The notes: generated by a model not told the origin, from the letters alone. 14,095 nt of DNA from UBA6382 sp963600315 (GCA_963600315.1 CAVCAW010000019.1:1-14095), one strand, 5' to 3'. Positions 1 to 6,114 are shown, counted from the stretch's first letter. Numbers and translations: made by a program.

Positions 1-461
1 AGGTGGTGGCAGTGCTGAGCGCACTGGCCGACAAGGTGGGCGACATGCTGGAGCTAGGCCACTCGGTGGAGGTGCCGGGACTGGGCTGTCTGGCGCCCGA
101 AGTGAAGGGAAAGGTTACGAAGAGCAAGAGTGGCAAACCGGTGGTGAGCGATGCCAATTGTCGTGTGAAGTTCAAGCCGCAGCGCAAGTTCATGGAGCGG
201 TTCGAGGGCATCGTCTACCAGCCCGTGTCGAGCTGGGTGCGAAGCAACACCGTGCTGTCGCAGGACGAAGCTGTCGCCACCACCACTGCGCTGGTCGACA
301 AGCAGGGAGTTTTCTATGCCCGCGATTTTGCCGACGAGGCGGGCTGCTCGGAGAGCTACGCCACGAGGCAGCTGGCGGCTCTGGTGGAGCGAGGTGTGCT
401 CAGCCGCCTGCGGCTTGGTCGCATGAATGTCTACAGACTGCCCGGGGATTCTTCTTGTTGA
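1..461 (+). CDS. HU-HIG family DNA-binding protein with C-terminal winged helix (5'-truncated)
   Basis: The reading frame enters from the left edge (first full codon at base 3), so the true start is outside the window; the GTG at base 3 is unlikely to be the start. About 152 residues are visible. The first ~70 resemble the HU-like fold of the Bacteroidota HU-HIG family (HU fused to wHTH, Ig or Gly-rich tails): a helix (ALADKVGDMLELG), then a beta-rich core (VEVPGLGCLAPEV) and a basic segment with VKFKPQRKF. After a short linker, residues ~95-148 look like a winged helix: helix ARDFADEAG, recognition helix SESYATRQLAALVERG, and wing LSRLRLGRMNVYRL. This matches the wHTH sub-type. The likely role is nucleoid or sequence-linked DNA binding; no specific target can be named. 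It ends in TGA, and a promoter for the next gene follows, so it is probably a separate transcription unit. Family assignment is fairly sure, function is not. Confidence 0.75.
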   Translation, partial: VVAVLSALADKVGDMLELGHSVEVPGLGCLAPEVKGKVTKSKSGKPVVSDANCRVKFKPQRKFMERFEGIVYQPVSSWVRSNTVLSQDEAVATTTALVDKQGVFYARDFADEAGCSESYATRQLAALVERGVLSRLRLGRMNVYRLPGDSSC

Positions 462-510
462 GTTATGCAGAAATGACACCCCAAAATGGGCACAAACTTG
501 TAGCCAGCCC

Positions 511-541
511 TTGCCCGAGTGGCAAAAATGGCTTAAGTTTG
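511..541 (+). promoter_or_regulatory. Bacteroidota-type promoter for the WbuC-family gene
   Basis: TTG at 511-513 is followed after 20 bases by TAAGTTTG at 534-541, which fits the Bacteroidota primary sigma pattern (TTTG or TTG at -33, then TAnnTTTG at -7, 19-21 bases apart). The start codon lies 34 bases downstream. It sits in the gap between the HU-HIG gene and the cupin gene, which suggests the cupin gene is transcribed on its own. Pattern match by eye only. Confidence 0.55.
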
Positions 542-575
542 CATACATTATTATTAATTATAAAGCACCGCACTC

Positions 576-962
576 ATGACAATCGACAAAGAATTATTGG
601 ACCGTCTCATGGAGCAGGCAAAGGACAATCCACGTCGCCGGCAGTTTATGGATATGCGCACGTCGCCCTCCGACACCAGTCAGCGTATGCTCAACGCTTT
701 GCTGCCGGGCACCGAGGTGGCAATCCACTGTCATGCTGACACGACCGAAACGGTGGTGTGCCTTAATGGTAATCTCGACGAGGTGTTCTATGAGCGGACG
801 CAGAATGACGATGAGGTCACTTACTGCGAGGTAAAACGCATCACCCTGTGTCCCTCGGAGGGCAAATATGGTTGCCAGATACCCAAAGGTGTGTGGCACT
901 CGGTGGAGGTGAAAGAGCCGTCGGTGATTTTTGAGGCCAAAGACGGTGCGTATGCAGGTTAG
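576..962 (+). CDS. WbuC family cupin-fold metalloprotein
   Basis: A 128-residue protein with the signature of the WbuC cupin family. It has an Arg-rich N-terminal segment (RRRQFMDMRTS, residues 20-30) and a QRMLNALLPGTEV strand. The first cupin metal motif is HCHADTTE (His51, His53, Glu58) and the second is PKGVWHSVE (His108). WbuC proteins are small cytosolic single-cupin proteins, first named from an O-antigen locus, and their substrate is unknown. A sugar-linked or small-molecule role would be a guess. The ATG at 576 gives the expected family length and lies 34 bases after a good promoter. No polysaccharide genes lie next to it here. Its upstream neighbour is a HU-HIG protein and its downstream neighbour is dnaK, which is separated by 173 bases. 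Family assignment is confident; biochemical role unknown. Confidence 0.85.
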   Translation: MTIDKELLDRLMEQAKDNPRRRQFMDMRTSPSDTSQRMLNALLPGTEVAIHCHADTTETVVCLNGNLDEVFYERTQNDDEVTYCEVKRITLCPSEGKYGCQIPKGVWHSVEVKEPSVIFEAKDGAYAG

Positions 963-1051
963 TCACGTGGTGTGTGAATAGGGTGGGGCTGAGGTCGTCA
1001 GCGATAGTTTTTATAATTAAATTGGACTAAAAATCTTTCTCGTGATTGGTT

Positions 1052-1068
1052 TTGGCACGCTGTTTGTA
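1052..1068 (+). promoter_or_regulatory. Possible sigma-54-like promoter upstream of dnaK
   Basis: TTGGCACG (1052-1059), four bases, then TTGTA (1064-1068) matches the sigma-54 pattern TTGGCACG-N4-TTGCA in all but one of the defined positions. The mismatch is GT instead of GC at the -12 element, which is normally an important position. The start of transcription would fall near 1079, leaving a leader of about 57 bases to dnaK. A weaker primary-sigma candidate, TGGTTTTG at 1047-1054, overlaps it. No good TAnnTTTG element with correct spacing is seen between 963 and 1135. This is a visual match only. Confidence 0.3.
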
Positions 1069-1135
1069 TATAGTAAGGCGTACTGGTAAAAGTGCCATGC
1101 GAATAAGAATATAAACAAAAAAAACAAATAAAATT

Positions 1136-3064
1136 ATGGGAAAGATTATTGGAATTGACCTCGGAACTACTAACTCGTGTGTTGCCGTATATGAAGGCAA
1201 CGAGCCTGTTGTGATTGCTAACAGCGAAGGTAAGCGCACGACTCCTTCGGTGGTGGGATTTGCCAAGGACGGCGAGCGCAAGATTGGCGACCCTGCCAAG
1301 CGCCAGGCTATCACAAACCCCAAGAACACTATCTACTCTGTCAAGAGATTCATGGGTGAGACCTATGAACAGTGTGCCAAGGAAGTTACCCGCATGCCCT
1401 TCTCGGTAACTAACGAAGGTGGCTTCCCCCGCGTGGACATCGACGGACGCAAATATACACCGCAGGAGATTTCGGCCATGGTGCTTCAGAAGATGAAGAA
1501 AACCGCTGAAGACTATCTGGGTCAGGAGGTGACTGAAGCTGTCATCACCGTACCGGCATACTTCTCTGACTCGCAGCGTCAGGCCACTAAGGAGGCTGGT
1601 CAGATTGCAGGTCTCAACGTGCGCCGCATCGTCAACGAGCCTACGGCAGCAGCCTTGGCTTATGGTGTAGACAAGGCTAACAAGGATATGAAGATTGCCG
1701 TGTTTGACCTCGGTGGTGGTACTTTTGATATCTCTATCCTTGAGTTTGGCGGTGGTGTGTTTGAGGTGCTCTCCACCAACGGTGATACCCACCTGGGTGG
1801 TGATGACTTCGACCAGGTGATTATCGACTGGCTCGTCAGCGGCTTTAAGGCTGACGAGGGTCTCGACCTCTCTAAAGACCCGATGGCTATGCAGCGTCTG
1901 AAGGAGGCTGCCGAAAAGGCAAAGATAGAACTCTCCAGCACCACGTCGACCGAAATCAATCTGCCGTATATCTCGGCTGAGGGCGGTGTGCCCAAGCACC
2001 TCGTCAAGACCCTGACTCGCTCTCAGTTTGAGCAGCTCGCTCACGAACTGATTCAGGCTTGCCTCGTGCCTTGCCAGAACGCTATGCGCGATGCCAAGCT
2101 CAACACTTCAGACATAGACGAGGTAATCCTCGTGGGCGGTTCGAGCCGTATTCCTGCCGTGCAGACTCTGGTGCAGAACTACTTTGGCAAGGAGCCTTCG
2201 AAGGGTGTGAACCCCGACGAAGTGGTGGCTGTGGGTGCCTCTATCCAGGGTGCTATCCTCAACAAGGAAGAAGGAGTGGGCGACATCGTGCTGCTTGACG
2301 TAACACCGCTGACCTTGGGTATAGAAACCATGGGTGGCGTGATGACCAAGCTCATCGATGCCAACAGCACCATACCATGCAAGAAGAGCGAGACGTTCTC
2401 TACAGCTGCTGACAACCAGACTGCAGTGACCATACACGTGTTGCAGGGTGAACGCCCGATGGCAGCCCAAAACAAGTCTATCGGTCAGTTTAACCTTGAG
2501 GGCATCGCTCCCGCACGCCGTGGTGTGCCTCAGATTGAGGTGACGTTTGACATCGATGCCAATGGTATCCTCAACGTGTCTGCCAAGGACAAGGCAACAG
2601 GCAAGGAGCAGGCTATCCGCATAGAGGCTTCGTCTGGCTTGTCGAAGGAAGAAATCGATCGCATGAAAGCCGAAGCTCAGGCTAATGCTGAAGCTGACAA
2701 GAAAGAGCGCGAAACTATCGACAAGAAGAATCAGGCCGACTCGATGATATTCCAGACCGAGAACCAACTCAAGGAACTTGGCGACAAGCTGCCTGCCGAC
2801 AAGAAGGGTGCCATAGAGACTGCCCTCCAGCAGCTCAAGGATGCTCACAAGAGCGGTGACCTTGCTGCCATCGACACTGCCATTGCTGCCCTCAATCAGG
2901 CATGGCAGGCTGCCTCTGCCGAGATGTATCAGCAAGCCGGTGCACAGCCAGGCGCAGGTGCTCAGGCTGGTCCTGGTGCCAATGCCCAAGCTGGTCCGCA
3001 AGCCGGCACTCAGGGTGGCGCTAAAGATGACATCCAAGATGCAGACTTCGAAGAAGTCCACTAA
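1136..3064 (+). CDS. dnaK: Chaperone protein DnaK (Hsp70)
   Basis: A complete 642-residue Hsp70, the normal length. The nucleotide-binding domain shows IGIDLGTTNS (residues 4-13), VITVPAYFSDSQRQ, VNEPTAAALAYG, DLGGGTFDIS (from residue 191) and VILVGGSSRIP. The interdomain region and substrate-binding domain follow (DVTPLTLGIETMGG, then FDIDANGILNVSAKDK). The helical lid ends in a Gly/Ala/Gln-rich tail with imperfect AGPGA/AGPQAG repeats and the C-terminal DADFEEVH. It is an ATP-driven cytosolic folding chaperone working with DnaJ and GrpE, neither of which is encoded here. The ATG at 1136 starts directly with the conserved MGKIIGID and is preceded by an A-rich leader (about 1111-1133), typical of Bacteroidota translation signals. 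No CIRCE element is seen. It appears monocistronic: it has its own upstream gap and a strong terminator 21 bases after the stop. Confidence 0.98.
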   Translation: MGKIIGIDLGTTNSCVAVYEGNEPVVIANSEGKRTTPSVVGFAKDGERKIGDPAKRQAITNPKNTIYSVKRFMGETYEQCAKEVTRMPFSVTNEGGFPRVDIDGRKYTPQEISAMVLQKMKKTAEDYLGQEVTEAVITVPAYFSDSQRQATKEAGQIAGLNVRRIVNEPTAAALAYGVDKANKDMKIAVFDLGGGTFDISILEFGGGVFEVLSTNGDTHLGGDDFDQVIIDWLVSGFKADEGLDLSKDPMAMQRLKEAAEKAKIELSSTTSTEINLPYISAEGGVPKHLVKTLTRSQFEQLAHELIQACLVPCQNAMRDAKLNTSDIDEVILVGGSSRIPAVQTLVQNYFGKEPSKGVNPDEVVAVGASIQGAILNKEEGVGDIVLLDVTPLTLGIETMGGVMTKLIDANSTIPCKKSETFSTAADNQTAVTIHVLQGERPMAAQNKSIGQFNLEGIAPARRGVPQIEVTFDIDANGILNVSAKDKATGKEQAIRIEASSGLSKEEIDRMKAEAQANAEADKKERETIDKKNQADSMIFQTENQLKELGDKLPADKKGAIETALQQLKDAHKSGDLAAIDTAIAALNQAWQAASAEMYQQAGAQPGAGAQAGPGANAQAGPQAGTQGGAKDDIQDADFEEVH

Positions 3065-3084
3065 GAAATAGACCCCAAATAACA

Positions 3085-3126
3085 AAAAACTCCCATGCAG
3101 TTGTAATAGGCTGCATGGGAGTTTTT
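3085..3126 (+). terminator. Intrinsic terminator of dnaK
   Basis: A perfect 16-base inverted repeat (left arm 3085-3100, right arm 3111-3126) has a 10-base loop. The G/C core is ACTCCCATGCAG pairing with CTGCATGGGAGT. The left arm begins with a run of A and the right arm ends with five T, so the hairpin could stop transcription in either direction. It begins 21 bases after the dnaK stop codon. Confidence 0.93.
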
Positions 3127-3219
3127 GTAGTATATAATTATGAATTATGTTGATACCTCCTTCATTCGAAAACTATAAAAAGTTATCAAGAATTTATACT
3201 TATTTGAAAAGAGTTTCCG

Positions 3220-3227
3220 TATCTTCG
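3220..3227 (+). promoter_or_regulatory. Probable -7 element before the decayed AlbA_2 gene
   Basis: TATCTTCG (3220-3227), within TTTCCGTATCTTCG, is one base away from the TAnnTTTG element of Bacteroidota. It sits 39 bases before the start codon of the broken AlbA_2 gene. TTTG at 3203-3206 is too close (13 bases) to be the canonical -33 element, so the promoter may be weak or degraded. Confidence 0.35.
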
Positions 3228-3266
3228 TAAGATAAAACTTTTCAAAACTAACAAACGGCAACTATA

Positions 3267-3620
3267 ATGGATATCAAATCTCTGATAGGCGAAGCAACAG
3301 AATACGACAAGAAACTGGCTCTGGAGGTAAAAAGGCCGAAGAGTTGTTGCAAGAGTGTTTCAGCCTTTGCTAACGGCAGTGGGGGAATGCTTGTGTTTGG
3401 TATCAGTGATAATGACGAGATAATTGGACTTGACGATGCAGAGCATATCGCAGAACCTCTGCTTGCAGACTTTTTTAATCGACTGGAACTGATGGAACGT
3501 CGTGGAAGTGGAGTGAAGAAAATTGTCAATGCCTATAAATTCTATGAGGAAATGCCTACATATCATGCGCCTGAGTTCAGATCAGACCAACAGACTTTCA
3601 CGTTGTTCTTTGGAACTTGA
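3267..3620 (+). pseudogene. AlbA_2-type ATP-binding/DNA-binding protein, internally deleted 5' piece
   Basis: This 117-codon open frame starts like a member of the Bacteroidota AlbA_2 (Schlafen-like) ATP-binding family. Residues 1-60 hold MDIKSLIGEATEYDKKL, the conserved EVKRPK, SVSAFANGSGG, and GISDNDEIIGLDD. It then jumps to what is normally near the end of the ATPase region: PLLADFFNRLELMERRGSG (64-82) and KKIVNAYKFYEEMP. Family members are usually several hundred residues long, so most of the middle appears to be missing. The likely junction is around 3438-3469, where GCAGA occurs three times (3438, 3450, 3465) and could have served as deletion microhomology. The frame then hits TGA at 3618. 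Adding one T near 3609-3611 would join it to the following frame as FFWNLNYGN, so a one-base loss has split the gene. Probably non-functional; a short expressed product cannot be excluded. Confidence 0.72.
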
Positions 3621-3973
3621 ATTATGGCAATGAGGCTGTAAAGGATGGGCTTGGTGCGTCAAATGATGCTGGACAGTTCTACAATCAGTTCCCAAATGAA
3701 GATAAACAGTTCCCAAAAGGCAATGGCGAGTTCCCAAAAGAATTCAGAAAAGAGTTTCTTGCTGCCCAGCGTAGTATCTACAAACTGGTTTCTGCCAATC
3801 CTAAGATTACCATTGCCGGAATGGCGAAGGAAATGAATGTCTCAGACAGACAAATTAAGAAATATCTCCAACGTTTGACAGATCTGAAATTAATAGAAAG
3901 ACAAGGCGGTCGCAAAAATGGAACATGGGTGATTACAGATGAAGCCTACGAAAAGTTCTTCGAAAGATTTTAG
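3617..3973 (+). pseudogene. Frameshifted 3' piece of the AlbA_2-type gene: repeat linker plus winged helix
   Basis: This frame is the natural continuation of the gene starting at 3267, reached by a -1 shift near 3611. Its only upstream start would be the TTG at 3617, which overlaps the stop of the first piece. It encodes 118 residues. The linker has a seven-residue repeat (QFPNEDK, QFPKGNG, EFPKEFR; bases 3687-3749). A C-terminal winged helix follows at residues ~50-112 (QRSIYKLVSANPKIT, then GMAKEMNVSDRQIKKYLQRLTDLKLIERQGG). This is the domain order expected at the end of AlbA_2/ATP-binding regulators. The winged-helix part itself is undamaged. If translated from an internal start such as the ATG at 3821, only part of the helix-turn-helix would be made. 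I treat it as part of a pseudogene; a resequencing error at one T would restore a single internally deleted gene. Confidence 0.65.
3687..3749 (+). repeat. 21-base tandem repeat in the AlbA_2 linker (3 units)
   Basis: AGTTCCCAAA recurs at 3687, 3708 and 3729, exactly 21 bases apart, so each unit is seven codons. In the winged-helix frame the units read QFPNEDK, QFPKGNG and EFPKEFR. The repeat lies between the ATPase remnant and the winged helix, where a flexible, length-variable linker would be expected. Confidence 0.7.
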
Positions 3974-4027
3974 AACAAAAAAGTTCACAACTAAATGACG
4001 AACAGGGGGGCCACAAATGGTCAGAAA

Positions 4028-4090
4028 AGTTCGGAGACTGATGCTTCGAGTTCGGAGACAAACACGGAGAGTTCGGGAACTATATCAATT
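4028..4090 (+). repeat. Second 21-base tandem repeat (3 units), relict linker
   Basis: AGTTCGGAGAC at 4028 and 4049 and AGTTCGGGAAC at 4070 are spaced exactly 21 bases, the same period as the repeat at 3687-3749. One frame reads SSETDAS, SSETNTE, SSGTISI and is open. Another reads KFGD, EFGDKHG, EFGNYIN but contains a TGA at 4037. Both styles resemble the heptad linkers I associate with AlbA_2-type proteins, so this is probably a leftover of a second, related gene. Confidence 0.6.
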
Positions 4091-4092
4091 CC

Positions 4093-4161
4093 TACTTTTA
4101 CTTCTTCTGTCGCTATTTCAAGAAGCACACTGGCAAGACCCAGCAAGAATACCGAGGATAG
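4093..4161 (+). pseudogene. Remnant of an AraC-family regulator C-terminus
   Basis: In one frame these 22 codons plus stop read YFYFFCRYFKKHTGK then TQQEYRG and TAG. This closely matches the end of the second helix-turn-helix of AraC/XylS regulators (typically YFSRYFKKHTGKTPQEYR). Nothing upstream in this frame resembles the rest of an AraC protein; it goes directly into the 21-base repeat. The fragment is therefore a truncated relic, presumably joined here by a deletion. The match is short but strong in the diagnostic segment. Confidence 0.55.
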
Positions 4162-4271
4162 GGGGCACGCACTACGCCTACAGTCGGATTTTGCTACCCT
4201 CGCAGGTCATCAAGCGAGAGCATAAATGGAAATATTCTGTCCGTAAGCGTCAGTTGCTTTGATTTTATTGC

Positions 4272-4279
4272 TACTTTTG
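4272..4279 (+). promoter_or_regulatory. -7 promoter element upstream of the queCDE operon
   Basis: TACTTTTG (4272-4279) is a perfect TAnnTTTG element. The expected -33 TTG is not at the usual distance (nearest TTG at 4254-4256, 15 bases away), so the promoter may be weak or activator-dependent. Transcription from here would start near 4286 and give a leader of roughly 135-140 bases before queC, long enough to hold a regulatory structure. Confidence 0.4.
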
Positions 4280-4307
4280 TCGTGCTTTGGAGATTACCAG
4301 CGCACTC

Positions 4308-4387
4308 GTCCTTATAGCTAGTACAAGCGTCGAGAGTCGTCTACAAGCTATATCATTAGGACAATATGCTAACTCTCAAAATGTTAG
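4308..4387 (+). promoter_or_regulatory. Potential structured 5' leader of queC
   Basis: Two inverted repeats lie in the gap before queC. The first is a compound stem: GTCCT-TATAGCT (4308-4319) can pair with AGCTATA (4346-4352) and AGGAC (4358-4362), leaving a five-base bulge on the 3' side and a 26-base apical region. The second is a smaller stem, GCTAAC (4368-4373) with GTTAGT (4383-4388, one G-U pair), 35 bases before the start codon. Known preQ1 riboswitches often precede que genes, but I do not recognise the preQ1-I or preQ1-II consensus here. It may be a leader element of another kind, or debris from the decayed region. Confidence 0.3.
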
Positions 4388-4423
4388 TCATAGAAAACAC
4401 TCTGGTATTGCGAAATCGAGAAT

Positions 4424-5101
4424 ATGAAGAATGTAGATAATATACAGAAGAAGGATTCAATCATCGTGTTGTCGGGAGGCATGGACAGCGTCACGCTCCT
4501 CTATGACCGCCAGGAACAGATAGCTCTGGCTGTCACATTCGACTATGGCAGCAACCACAACAAGCGTGAAGCGGAATGTGCCGCCTATCACTGCAAGCTG
4601 CTTGGCATTGACCACCTGGTGATTCCTCTTGATTTCATCAAGGAGTATTTCAAGTCGTCTCTCTTGGAGGGTGCCGAAGCCATTCCGGAGGGACATTATG
4701 AAGACGACAACATGAAGTCGACCGTAGTTCCGTTTCGCAACGGCATTATGCTCAGCATAGCCTGCGGTTTGGCCGAAAGTCGGGGTCTCAACAAAGTACT
4801 TATCGCCAATCACTCTGGCGACCATGCCATCTATCCTGACTGCCGTGCCGGATTCATCTCCTCTATGTCGGAGGCGATGTCACAGGGAACCTATGTCAAT
4901 GTAAAGATAGAGGCTCCCTACACTAGCATAAGCAAGATTGACATAGCTAAAATCGGCAAGTCACTCAACCTCGACTACTCTAAGACCTACTCCTGCTATA
5001 AGGGTGGAGCGAAGCATTGCGGCAAGTGTGGCACTTGCGTGGAGCGCCGAGAATCGCTGAGAGGTGCGGGCGTTGACGACCCGACCGAATATGAGGACTA
5101 A
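4424..5101 (+). CDS. queC: 7-cyano-7-deazaguanine synthase QueC
   Basis: A 225-residue protein, normal length. QueC converts 7-carboxy-7-deazaguanine, ammonia and ATP into preQ0, the last step of preQ0 synthesis in the cytosol. The ATP pyrophosphatase P-loop SGGMDS is at residues 17-22, with TFDYGSNHNKRE following. PFRNGIML (103-110) and the GDHAIYPDCR segment (132-141) are typical. The four zinc cysteines are present near the C-terminus (Cys191, Cys199, Cys202, Cys205 in CYKGGAKHCGKCGTC). The ATG at 4424 puts about 10 residues before the core, which is normal. It is the first gene of queC-queD-queE; queD follows 40 bases after its stop. The operon order matches the three consecutive enzymes used in queuosine synthesis. 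Confident assignment. Confidence 0.97.
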   Translation: MKNVDNIQKKDSIIVLSGGMDSVTLLYDRQEQIALAVTFDYGSNHNKREAECAAYHCKLLGIDHLVIPLDFIKEYFKSSLLEGAEAIPEGHYEDDNMKSTVVPFRNGIMLSIACGLAESRGLNKVLIANHSGDHAIYPDCRAGFISSMSEAMSQGTYVNVKIEAPYTSISKIDIAKIGKSLNLDYSKTYSCYKGGAKHCGKCGTCVERRESLRGAGVDDPTEYED

Positions 5102-5141
5102 CAAAGTTTATAGTAAAATCAGAAAAAGACACATAAGGGCG

Positions 5142-5498
5142 ATGTATTACGCATCAAAGAAAATGGAGATAGCCGGAAGCCACCAGCTGAAGCTGTCCTA
5201 CGAAAGCGAGTGTGAGAACCTTCACGGTCACAACTGGACGATAATCGTGTACGTGAAAGCGCGCGAACTCAACAAAGACGGTATGATTTGCGACTTTAAG
5301 CACATCAAGGAGAAGATATATGGGAAACTAGATCACCGCAACCTTAACGATGTGCTGCCGTTCAACCCCACGGCAGAGAATATCGCCAAGTGGGTGACAG
5401 AGCAAATACCTGAGTGCTACAAGGCGTTGGTTAGGGAGAGTGAGAATAACGTGGCTGTCTATGTTTCGGACGAAGCTTGCGACAGCGATGCACTATGA
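5142..5498 (+). CDS. queD: 6-carboxy-5,6,7,8-tetrahydropterin synthase QueD
   Basis: A 118-residue protein of the PTPS/QueD family, which turns 7,8-dihydroneopterin triphosphate into 6-carboxytetrahydropterin, the first committed step to preQ0. Zinc ligands are His14, His28 and His30 (GSHQ and LHGHNW). The catalytic Cys24 lies in the QueD-type CxxxHGH motif (CENLHGH), and Asp64-His65 (LDHRNLND) completes the active-site set. PFNPTAENIAKW and the YVSDEA end are characteristic. I chose the ATG at 5142 because family members begin close to MYY-SKKMEIAGSH. The frame extends upstream to an ATG at 5091 that would overlap queC and add an atypical basic extension. Its stop TGA overlaps the queE start (ATGA at 5495-5498), indicating translational coupling. 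Confidence 0.93.
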   Translation: MYYASKKMEIAGSHQLKLSYESECENLHGHNWTIIVYVKARELNKDGMICDFKHIKEKIYGKLDHRNLNDVLPFNPTAENIAKWVTEQIPECYKALVRESENNVAVYVSDEACDSDAL

Positions 5499-6079
5499 GA
5501 ATCAACGAAATTTTCTACTCGCTTCAAGGCGAAGGCGCACACACCGGCGAGGCGGCCATCTTCATAAGATTCTCTGGGTGCAATTTGCGCTGCAGTTTCT
5601 GCGACACTGAGCACCAGGCTTATCAAGACCTTACGGAGAGTGAGATATGCTCCGAAGTTGCCAAATATCCTGCCAACCTCGTGGTCATTACAGGGGGCGA
5701 ACCGACCTTGCAGCTCAACGACACCCTCATATCCATGATTCATGGGCTAGGCAAGACCATAGCCCTCGAGACCAACGGCACCAGGCCAATTCCAGCAGGT
5801 GTTGACTGGGTGACGGTATCGCCCAAAGAACCTTTCGTGGGTTCCGTTGGCAAACTTGTCATCAAGACTGCCAATGAACTGAAAATAGTACTCGACGGCG
5901 AACACCATTATGCCGACCCGACGTTTGGCATTGCTGCCGACCTCTACTTTGTGCAACCCTGTGATACAGGCAACGAGTTGCGCAACCAGGAAATCATAGC
6001 TCACTGCATAGACTTCGTGAAAAACAACCCGACATGGAAACTCTCTCTCCAGACCCATAAAACACTGGGGATAAGATGA
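5495..6079 (+). CDS. queE: 7-carboxy-7-deazaguanine synthase QueE (radical SAM)
   Basis: A 194-residue radical SAM enzyme that rearranges 6-carboxytetrahydropterin into 7-carboxy-7-deazaguanine using SAM and magnesium. It begins with the conserved NEIFYSLQGEG substrate/SAM segment. The 4Fe-4S ligands are Cys29, Cys33 and Cys36 (CNLRCSFCDT), in the CX3CX2C spacing. ITGGEP (65-70) binds SAM, ETNGT (92-96) and VSPKEP follow, and the C-terminus carries LSLQTHKTLGIR. The ATG at 5495 shares ATGA with the queD stop and starts directly at the family N-terminus; upstream in-frame codons overlap queD and are not needed. It lies between queD and a flavodoxin-family gene 35 bases downstream, so the transcript probably continues. 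Confidence 0.96.
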   Translation: MRINEIFYSLQGEGAHTGEAAIFIRFSGCNLRCSFCDTEHQAYQDLTESEICSEVAKYPANLVVITGGEPTLQLNDTLISMIHGLGKTIALETNGTRPIPAGVDWVTVSPKEPFVGSVGKLVIKTANELKIVLDGEHHYADPTFGIAADLYFVQPCDTGNELRNQEIIAHCIDFVKNNPTWKLSLQTHKTLGIR

Positions 6080-6114
6080 CGATTTGAACTAACAACCCGA
6101 AAAACAATACCGCA

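Larger units (their letters stand above)
3974..4271. other. About 300 bases of decayed sequence without an intact gene
   Basis: No convincing gene is present between the end of the AlbA_2 remnant and the queC promoter. An open frame at 3995-4225 is low complexity (Ser/Glu/Thr-rich: GQKSSETDAS, SSETNTE, SSGTISI) and arises from a 21-base repeat. It then runs out of frame through an AraC tail. The mix of fragments suggests successive deletions or recombination. Bases 4165-4262 carry no recognisable fragment in any frame. Confidence 0.6.

Noticed and set aside
158..739. 193-codon plus-strand frame overlapping the HU-HIG and cupin genes
   Set aside because: Arg/Ala/His-rich out-of-frame translation covering two genes with recognisable families; no start signal.
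998..2044. 348-codon open frame on the minus strand opposite dnaK (and another of 325 codons at 2108-3085)
   Set aside because: Long antisense frames opposite dnaK are a known by-product of its strong codon bias. The translations have no recognisable domains, and the sense strand is a full, conserved DnaK.
3603..3620. Programmed -1 frameshift joining the two AlbA_2 pieces
   Set aside because: The bases around the junction (TTG TTC TTT GGA) do not form an X-XXY-YYZ slippery heptamer, and the gene already carries an internal deletion, so a mutation is the simpler reading.
3995..4225. 76-codon Ser/Thr-rich frame
   Set aside because: Its composition comes from the 21-base repeat and it then crosses an AraC relic out of frame. 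Treated as debris rather than a gene.
3200..4420. Insertion sequence or CRISPR array in the decayed region
   Set aside because: No transposase motif, terminal inverted repeats, target duplication, or repeat-spacer pattern is visible. The 21-base units are contiguous coding-type repeats with only three copies each.
4286..4423. Known preQ1 riboswitch in the queC leader
   Set aside because: The short H-type pseudoknot layout and A-rich tail of preQ1-I, and the preQ1-II layout, could not be recognised by eye. Only generic inverted repeats are present.
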